From Caprella mutica (taxonomy: Eukaryota > Arthropoda > Malacostraca > Amphipoda > Caprellidae), in contig CANNZV010000935.1 of the NCBI GenBank assembly GCA_947561585.1, forward strand, positions 1 to 64,000: a DNA stretch of 64,000 nt. The letters run 5' to 3'. Positions 24,001 to 33,000 of the stretch are shown here, piece by piece. The position numbers were made by a program, and so were the translations under genes. How positions within the stretch are numbered: the stretch's first letter is position 1; the number at the start of each line of letters is the position of its first letter. The notes beneath the pieces are model-generated. The model saw nothing but the letters and a program-made list of their open reading frames with translations. It did not search any database and was not told where the DNA came from.

Positions 24001-27000
24001 AAATCTTGGCATTCTCTTTTCTTCAGTCGTAAGTACAAGTGTGTGGTAATTACTCCTAGTTATACCTTCTAATCACCCCTAGTTATACCTTCTAATCACC
24101 CCTAGTTATACCTTCTAATCACCCCTAGTTATACCTTCTAATCACCCCTAGTTATACCTTCTAATCACCCCTAGTTATACCTTCTAATCACCCCTAGTTA
24201 TACCTTCTAATCACCCCTAGTTATACCTTCTAATCACTTCTAGTTATACCTTCTAATCACCCCTAGTTATACCTTCTAATCACCCCTAGTTATACCTTCT
24301 AATCACCCCTAGTTATACCTTCTAATCACCCCTAGTTATACCTTCTAATCACCCCTAGTTATACCTTCTAATCACCCCTAGTTATACCTTCTAATCACTT
24401 CTAGTTATACCTTCTAATCACCCCTAGTTATACCTTCTAATCACCCCTAGTTATACCTTCTAATCACCCCTAGTTATACCTTCTAATCACCCCTAGTTAT
24501 ACCTTCTAATCACCCCTAGTTATACCTTCTAATCACCCCCTACCTTCTAATCACTTCTAGTTTATACCTTCTAATCACCCCTAGTTATACCTTCTAATCA
24601 CCCCTAGTTATACCTTCTAATCACCCCTAGTTATACCTTCTAATCACCCCTAGTTATACCTTCTAATCACCCCTAGTTATACCTTCTAATCACCCCTAGT
24701 TATACCTTCTAATCACTTCTAGTTATACCTTCTAATCACCCCTAGTTATACCTTCTAATCACCCCTAGTTATACCTTCTAATCACCCCTAGTTATACCTT
24801 CTAATCACCCCTAGTTATACCTTCTAATCACCCCTAGTTATACCTTCTAATCACCCCTAGTTATACCTTCTAATCACCCCTAGTTATACCTTCTAATCAC
24901 CCCTAGTTATACCTTCTAATCACCCCTAGTTATACCCTCTAATCACCCCTAGTTATACCTTCTAATCACCCCTAGTTATACCTTCTAATTACCCCTAGTT
25001 ATACCTTCTAATCACCCCTAGTTATACCTTCTAATCACCCCTAGTTATACCTTCTAATCACCCCTAGTTATACCCTGTAATCACCCCTAGTTATACCCTC
25101 TAATCACCCCTAGTTATACCTTCTAATCACCCCTAGTTATACCTTCTAATTACCCCTAGTTATACCTTCTAATCACCCCTAGTTATACCTTCTAATCACC
25201 CCTAGTTATACCTTCTAATCACCCCTAGTTATACCTTCTAATTACCCCTAGTTATACCTTCTAATTACCCCTAGTTATACCTTCTAATCACCCCTAGTTA
25301 TACCTTCTAATTACCCCTAGTTATACCTTCTAATCACCCCTAGTTATACCTTCTAATCACCCCTAGTTATACCTTCTAATCACCCCTAGTTATACCCTGT
25401 AATCACCCCTAGTTATACCCTCTAATCACCCCTAGTTATACCTTCTAATCACCCCTAGTTATACCTTCTAATCACCCCTAGTTATACCTTCTAATCACCC
25501 CTAGTTATACCTTCTAATCACCCCTAGTTATACCTTCTAATCACCCCTAGTTATACCTTCTAATCACCCTTAGTTATACCTTCTAATCACCCCTAGTTAT
25601 ACCCTCTAATCACCCCTAGTTATACCTTCTAATCACCCCTAGTTATACCTTCTAATCACCCCTAGTTATACCCTCTAATCACCCCTAGTTATACCTTCTA
25701 ATCACCCCTAGTTATACCCTCTAATCACCCCTAGTTATACCCTCTAATCACCCCTAGTTATACCTTCTAATCACCCCTAGTTATACCCTCTAATCACCCC
25801 TAGTTATACCTTCTAATCACCCCTAGTTATACCTTCTAATTACCCCTAGTTATACCTTCTAATCACCCCTAGTTATACCTTCTAATCACCCCTAGTTATA
25901 CCTTCTAATTACCCCTAGTTATACCTTCTAATCACCCCTAGTTATACCTTCTAATCACCCCTAGTTATACCTTCTAATCACCCCTAGTTATACCCTGTAA
26001 TCACCCCTAGTTATACCCTCTAATCACCCCTAGTTATACCTTCTAATCACCCCTAGTTATACCTTCTAATTACCCCTAGTTATACCTTCTAATCACCCCT
26101 AGTTATACCTTCTAATCACCCCTAGTTAAACCTTCTAATCACCCCTAGTTATACCTTCTAATTACCCCTAGTTATACCTTCTAATTACCCCTAGTTATAC
26201 CTTCTAATCACCCCTAGTTATACCTTCTAATCACCCCTAGTTATACCTTCTAATCACCCCTAGTTATACCCTGTAATCACCCCTAGTTATACCCTCTAAT
26301 CACCCCTAGTTATACCTTCTAATCACCCCTAGTTATACCTTCTAATTACCCCTAGTTATACCTTCTAATCACCCCTAGTTATACCTTCTAATCACCCCTA
26401 GTTATACCTTCTAATCACCCCTAGTTATACCCTGTAATCACCCCTAGTTATACCTTCTAATCACCCCTAGTTATACCCTCTAATCACCCCTAGTTATACC
26501 CTCTAATCAATCCTAGTTATACCTTCTAATCACCCCTAGTTATACCTTCTAATCACCCCTAGTTATACCTTCTAATCACCCCTAGTTATACCCTGTAATC
26601 ACCCCTAGTTATACCCTCTAATCACCCCTAGTTATACCTTCTAATCACCCCTAGTTATACCTTCTAATTACCCCTAGTTATACCTTCTAATCACCCCTAG
26701 TTATACCCTCTAATCACCCCTAGTTATACCTTCTAATCACCCCTAGTTATACCTTCTAATTACCCCTAGTTATACCTTCTAATCACCCCTAGTTATACCT
26801 TCTAATCACCCCTAGTTATACCTTCTAATCACCCCTAGTTATACCCTGTAATCACCCCTAGTTATACCTTCTAATCACCCCTAGTTATACCCTCTAATCA
26901 CCCCTAGTTATACCCTCTAATCACCCCTAGTTATACCTTCTAATCACCCCTAGTTATACCTTCAGATAAGTACTTCAAAGAAGTTTAGCTCATAGTACTC

Positions 27001-30000
27001 ATTACTCTACTCATTACTCTACTCATTACTCTACTCATTACTCTGCTCATTACTCTGCTCATTACTCTACTCATTACTCTACTCATTACTCTACTCATTA
27101 CTCTACTCATTACTCTACTCATCACTCTGCTCATTACTCTGCTCATTACTCTACTCATTACTCTACTCATTACTCTGCTCATTACTCTGCTCATTACTCT
27201 GCTCATTACTCTGCTCATTACTCTACTCATTACTCTACTCATTACTCTACTCATTACTCTGCTCATTACTCTGCTCATTACTCTGCTCATTACTCTGCTC
27301 ATTACTCTACTCATTACTCTTTGATGGATATGAGAAAACTCATGACTGTTCTGTTCCTAACTTCTAAATGACAGCACTTTATGAGACATGGACTGAATAG
27401 AAAGAAAATGAGCTTTGCCGTTAATGCTGACAGAGCAGCTCAATAAAAAGGCTATGATTGTTGTTGGGGATAATTTGACCTGTAACTTCATCAGTACTTT
27501 ATTTACTTCATTTCAGTTTCTATTGAACATACTAATTCATTTTACTTGAGGTCTGATGACAGTCAGTTTACAATGCAGTTACTTTCAACATCGAAATCTT
27601 GAGGTATATTCAAGATTAAATACTTTATACATATTCAAAAGTAGAATTGAATAAAAAGAAATACGATTTTTAACAAAGTAGTCACAAAATATAACATTAC
27701 GATATAAATTTAAGATTAACTGTTGATTTATTTTCTTATATACTTTTTTATACATGATCGAAGATGTGTAACTGTCCAATAATTCGTAACTAACCCTATA
27801 GCAAGTATACTTATTACATCTAGAATTCAATGGATGAAATTAAAGTGTACGTTCACTTAAAAAAACATTAAAAAATATACAATGATGGAAGAGTTAGATG
27901 AAGTGTATGATATTAACTGTGAATCATTCATTTACGAATGCTAATTGGAAATATTTCAAAGAAGAAGAACATGGATAGAAATAGAAGCACTGAAATAACT
28001 CATGCCGTTTGACGTCAAAGTGAACAGGACATTAAATCTTGAAACGAAAGGAGACTAAGCTGATGACCTTGACGATATTGATTGGTAGGTACTGATAGAT
28101 AAAATGTTGTAAAGAAAGAACTAGATACACTATAGTAAAGAAATAACTAGATACAATATCTAGTTCTTCACTAGATAAAGAATCAGAATATATGGTATTA
28201 GATAGACTATCTAGTGTATCTAATTCTTTCCATCTAGATTGCAATAACCAAGTAGCTAGATACACAACACTCTATTCTCTAGATACAATCCGATACAATT
28301 AATTGCTACGAGTGTAATCAAGAGGTAAATGTACCAATCTATTCAAAACAAATGAAAGTAATTCTAATTAATTAAACACACCGCCACACTCATTCTTATA
28401 GCTATTGGAATACCTACACCTAGTAAGTAATACCTACACCTAGTGAGTAATACTTACACCTAGTAAGTAATACCTACACCTAGTAAATAATACCTGCATT
28501 TAGTAAGTAATACCTACACCTAGTAAGTAATACCTACACCTAGTAAGTAATACCTCCACCTAGTAAGTAATACCTACACCTAGTGAGTAATACTTACACC
28601 TAGTAAGTAATACCTACACCTAGTAAATAATACCTGCATTTAGTAAGTAATACCTACACCTAGTAAGTAATACCTACACCTAGTAAGTAATACCTACACC
28701 TAGTAAGTAATACCTCCACCTAGTAAGTAATACCTACACCTAGTAAGTAATACCTACACCTAGTAAGTAATACCTACACCTAGTAAGTAAAGTGTAGGTG
28801 TAAGTAAACATTAAATGTCGCAGATATGAGTTTTATTTTGAATGGCAAAAATATCTCCGATCTTCCTTTTATTTGTACGAGATAACAATAATTAAAGTTT
28901 CAAAATGGCGGGCAGTTCATGTTTCTGTTTTTGATTAAATGTCTCTGGTGACTTTAGTTGAAATTGTAGAACATATTCACGGAGAGAGGTAATTAAAACT
29001 GTTTAGAATGGGTTATATTTAAACACGAGCTGTTCTTGAACATGGGGGCAATGGACGGTACCGTTTAGATATCAAATTGTATAAGTTACAATAATTCTGC
29101 AAATTGTATTGAATAATGAATTTAATATTAGTATAGGTTTAACGTCTGCTTCAGAACTGAAGGCAATATCGCCGAAGTGAAAAGGAAATTAAGTACAAGG
29201 GACTGGAAGAAGCAGTCAGAAAGGAATTAGAACTTTGTAGTATTTTTATAATATCATATATATATAGTAAACTAACTAATGAATAATCACAGAATATCAT
29301 TCATGAACTATTTAAGAGTTTATGAAAAAAATACATTGCCCTGAAATATTCCAATATTATCGAGAAAAGATAACTCATTGTTTGATTATAAATCTATTGT
29401 AAATCTATCTATCGCACCTCATACAATAATTCACCTGCATGGTCTATGTCTTCCAAATTAAAATAATGAAGACTTATTATCTAAACGAAACTAATGAAAT
29501 CTTCACAAAATAAAAAACATTTCTAACGGACTTGGATACTGTAACTCCATTCTAAAATATTATCGCACATGTAGATAGAAACCCTCTTATTCTGGTACAC
29601 AAATGATAATATGTATCACCGTCTGTCAAAATATGCTGGATAATTAATCCCTACACTTTTCCTTAGTTTATTACTCATGTTTCCTGTAAATCTCTTCAAA
29701 GAGATGCACCCATTCGAGTGCATTTGAGTGGCAAACCTGAAATTCTATTCGCAACTTCCAAGGATTTCAACTCAATCCAATTTCTGTAACTCGATTTCAG
29801 GCAGACATACACTTTCACATTCAGAATATCCTAAAAATACCTAATGGGTAGGATATCTTTACTTCGATAAACGTAAAGGAGTTAAAATATCCTAATGAAA
29901 GAAGTAAAAGATGTACATTACTCGTGAGAAGGGCGAGAAAATAATAGATAATTATAAACATAAAAGCAGGCAATTTCGATTCCTTAAGTAACCTTCCGTT

Positions 30001-33000
30001 ATTAACTTTTGATTTTTCAGTTTAATTTACCAATTTCATGCCCACTGAACCTGATAGATTGAAATATTTTCAGCTGAATTCTGAGCTTTTAACTTTAGGG
30101 TTCATGAAAATTCAAATTAGAATCATTACTTGACTTTAATTTGAAATCATTCTGGCAATCACAGGTTATGAAATTTTTCTTCAGAAATATCTACTTTGAA
30201 TCAATTCATTTAAAAAGAGGTAGCTATTTTTTAGATTTCTGTACATCATACCTCTTGAAAAAACACTATTGGATATTTACTCAGTCCGAATTTATCGAAA
30301 GAAATAGACTTTTTTTCTAGGGTTATTCACCGGTCTGCTGCAATAACGTTTTGAACAGTATACATTTTTCCGTGTTTTCTAAGGCAGCAGGTCCTTCAAG
30401 CCAAAGGGTCTCTCGCATAATCCACTTATCGACTGAAGTCTTTTATTCGAACTTGAGTTCAGTAACCCTTTTCAAGATCTCTGTTATTTTACTTTACACT
30501 TTTAATAAAATTACGCTATTGGATTTTTTCTTCCGTATCTTTTCAAGGAGGGGAAGTATTTGATGGTTTGAACAAAATGTAGCTTAAATGTAAGTAAAAA
30601 CATTACAGATGAAAACTTACCTCGATAACATGAAACTGATCACAGGTAACTAACAGCAAAGGAAACTCCCACTCAAACGTTCTTTCATATTTCAATAATT
30701 TTTTTTACAAAATTTAGTGAAATTTGAAATTCGACCATTGATGAAAAATTAATTTGTATTTCCTAAATTTCAAAATGCGAAACCGTATATCATTTTATAT
30801 ATTCTTTTTCACCAATTTCATATTCCAGACTCGTACACATGAATTTATTTTACCAAGGTTTGATAGTTAGTTTCTTTAAATTTTTCAGTTTTAAAAACCT
30901 ATAACCAACAGGTATTTAAATTATTTAGTGCGTACTAACTAACTAAAATATAATATAATTAAAACGAACTGCAACATGTCTAAAAATGCATATAATGATC
31001 ACTTTGTATGCATATCATTTTGCAGTGATTGCATTTATATTTTAGTCAGGGCAGGTACTTTTAAATCTATCCTAGCCTTCAATCCCAAATAAAAATAAAT
31101 TGGCAAACACTGATAAAAAACACTAAAGTGAACTAATAAAAAATAAGTGCCTGGAGCATTAAAATCTGTGATCTTTATAGTTCGTTCCAATAGCTCACTA
31201 TTAGATGAGGTGTGAGCTATTTCAGTGCGCATTATTAATGTGACATTAGAGAGTGGGCGAGAATAACATGTTAAACACACATTGCATAACATCACTCAAA
31301 ATAACATGTGATTGGATGTAAAAGAACTGGTAATGATTTGCACGTAAGAATAAGAAAGAAAAACGGTTTAACAGAAATAACAGAAAATATTTAATTCAGC
31401 GTCACAGAAGTCCGTAAAGTTCTTTTTAAATTATCTTTTTAATTCTTTTATATGGTCTTTAAAATAAATTTAAACTTCTTTTTAAAATTCTTTTTATAGA
31501 TCTTAAGGACATTTTCTATATCTTTTGATGGAGTTTTCAAATGTCCTTTTTAAAGGTGTTATTAAAGGTCTTCTCCACCGGGTGCACCAAAGGCCCTCAC
31601 CTTTTCCCATTGGGGGTGGATAGCTGTAAAGTGGGGGGTGGGGGCGGGTTCACCAGAGGTCTCTTTTCTTGTCTTCTTTGTCTCCTTCGGTCCTCCTCTG
31701 AAAAAGGAAAACAATTGAAGAGAGAGAGAGAGAGACCTGTGACTTAATCATTAGTCCTATGGGTTCAATCACCTCACTAACCTGGTATGTACCTTAGCTC
31801 TACAAAATTAGCCAAAAATCTTTAATATTAATCACTAGAATGAAATATTTTAAGAATATAATTAGAAACAAACAGGAATTAATTCCCCCCCCCCCCCCCC
31901 CTCACAAAAAAAAAATTAAAAAATCAAGTTGTTTACAATCTCAAAATAACCTCCTTCACCAATCCAAAATGACCCCATTTTCACAACCAAAATAACCAGA
32001 CAAATACCCCCAAATTACCCCCTCACAATTTCCAAAGCATTTCACAGTTTTCTTGGAAATTGGACCCGCAAACGAAGTCAACAGGTTGCTAATTTTAGCC
32101 TCAAAATCACTAGCTTTGCTGTCTGTGATTACGTCACTAAATGCTATAGCGCCCACGCAAATACATTCAATATTAAATTGAATAAAGTAATGGAAAAACA
32201 CCACAAATAGAATTTCCTATCAATTCTAATCATAAGAGAAAACAAATAAATTCTATCCGCAGGAAAATAAAGTGATGCAACAATAAATTATACCGAAAAA
32301 GGGTTAAATAATTTTAAAACTAACAGTGCAGGTAATTCTACTCGTTCCATCAGCACCAACACAGTGGTAGCACGTTCTATCAGCACTATACATCAGTACT
32401 AACACAGTGGCAGCACTAACACAGTGGTAGCACTACACATCAGCACTAATGTCTCTTTAAGGTCCTCATTAGGGCTGTTCTATCGCTACCTTGAGTGTAA
32501 TGTCACACGGTAGTTAAACTCATAATGCAATCGCTCTGAAGGACTAAACTGTAAATAAATCCATGGAGATTACAACCAGTATTTAACTTACTTTCTTACT
32601 GTCTTTAAACATTAATTCATCATTATCTATGGGGGGTAAGTTACGCATCATCAGTCAGTTTCACATCTTCGGTCATATAACAAAAAACGATATGATAAAA
32701 ATTACTTTATTTTAAAATTCAATTGGTATCTATGATACCTGGAGATATCATAGATACCAATTAAAATGAAAATAAAATAATCAGTTCCGAAGATGTGGAA
32801 CTGATCGATAATTCGTAACTTACCCAAGTATACAATAAATTACTTCCTTATTTAACCATTTAAATAATATCTACAATGATATTATTAGTGTAAAAACATT
32901 AAGTTAGTTTACTAAGCATTATTACAAGTTTCTTCCACCTAACTAATATTGCTGATGATATCAAGAGAATAAGTATATCAGGTAAATGTTATAAGTTGCC

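Noticed and set aside
26985..27314. Minus ORF of pure MSRV repeats
   Set aside because: 12-bp tandem array; low-complexity by-product inside synaptotagmin intron 2.
31656..31697. Shorter synaptotagmin exon 2 ending at CTCTG|GTGAAC
   Set aside because: It would require entry in a phase that exon 1 does not supply. The longer exon to AAAAG|GTGAGG fits both neighbours.
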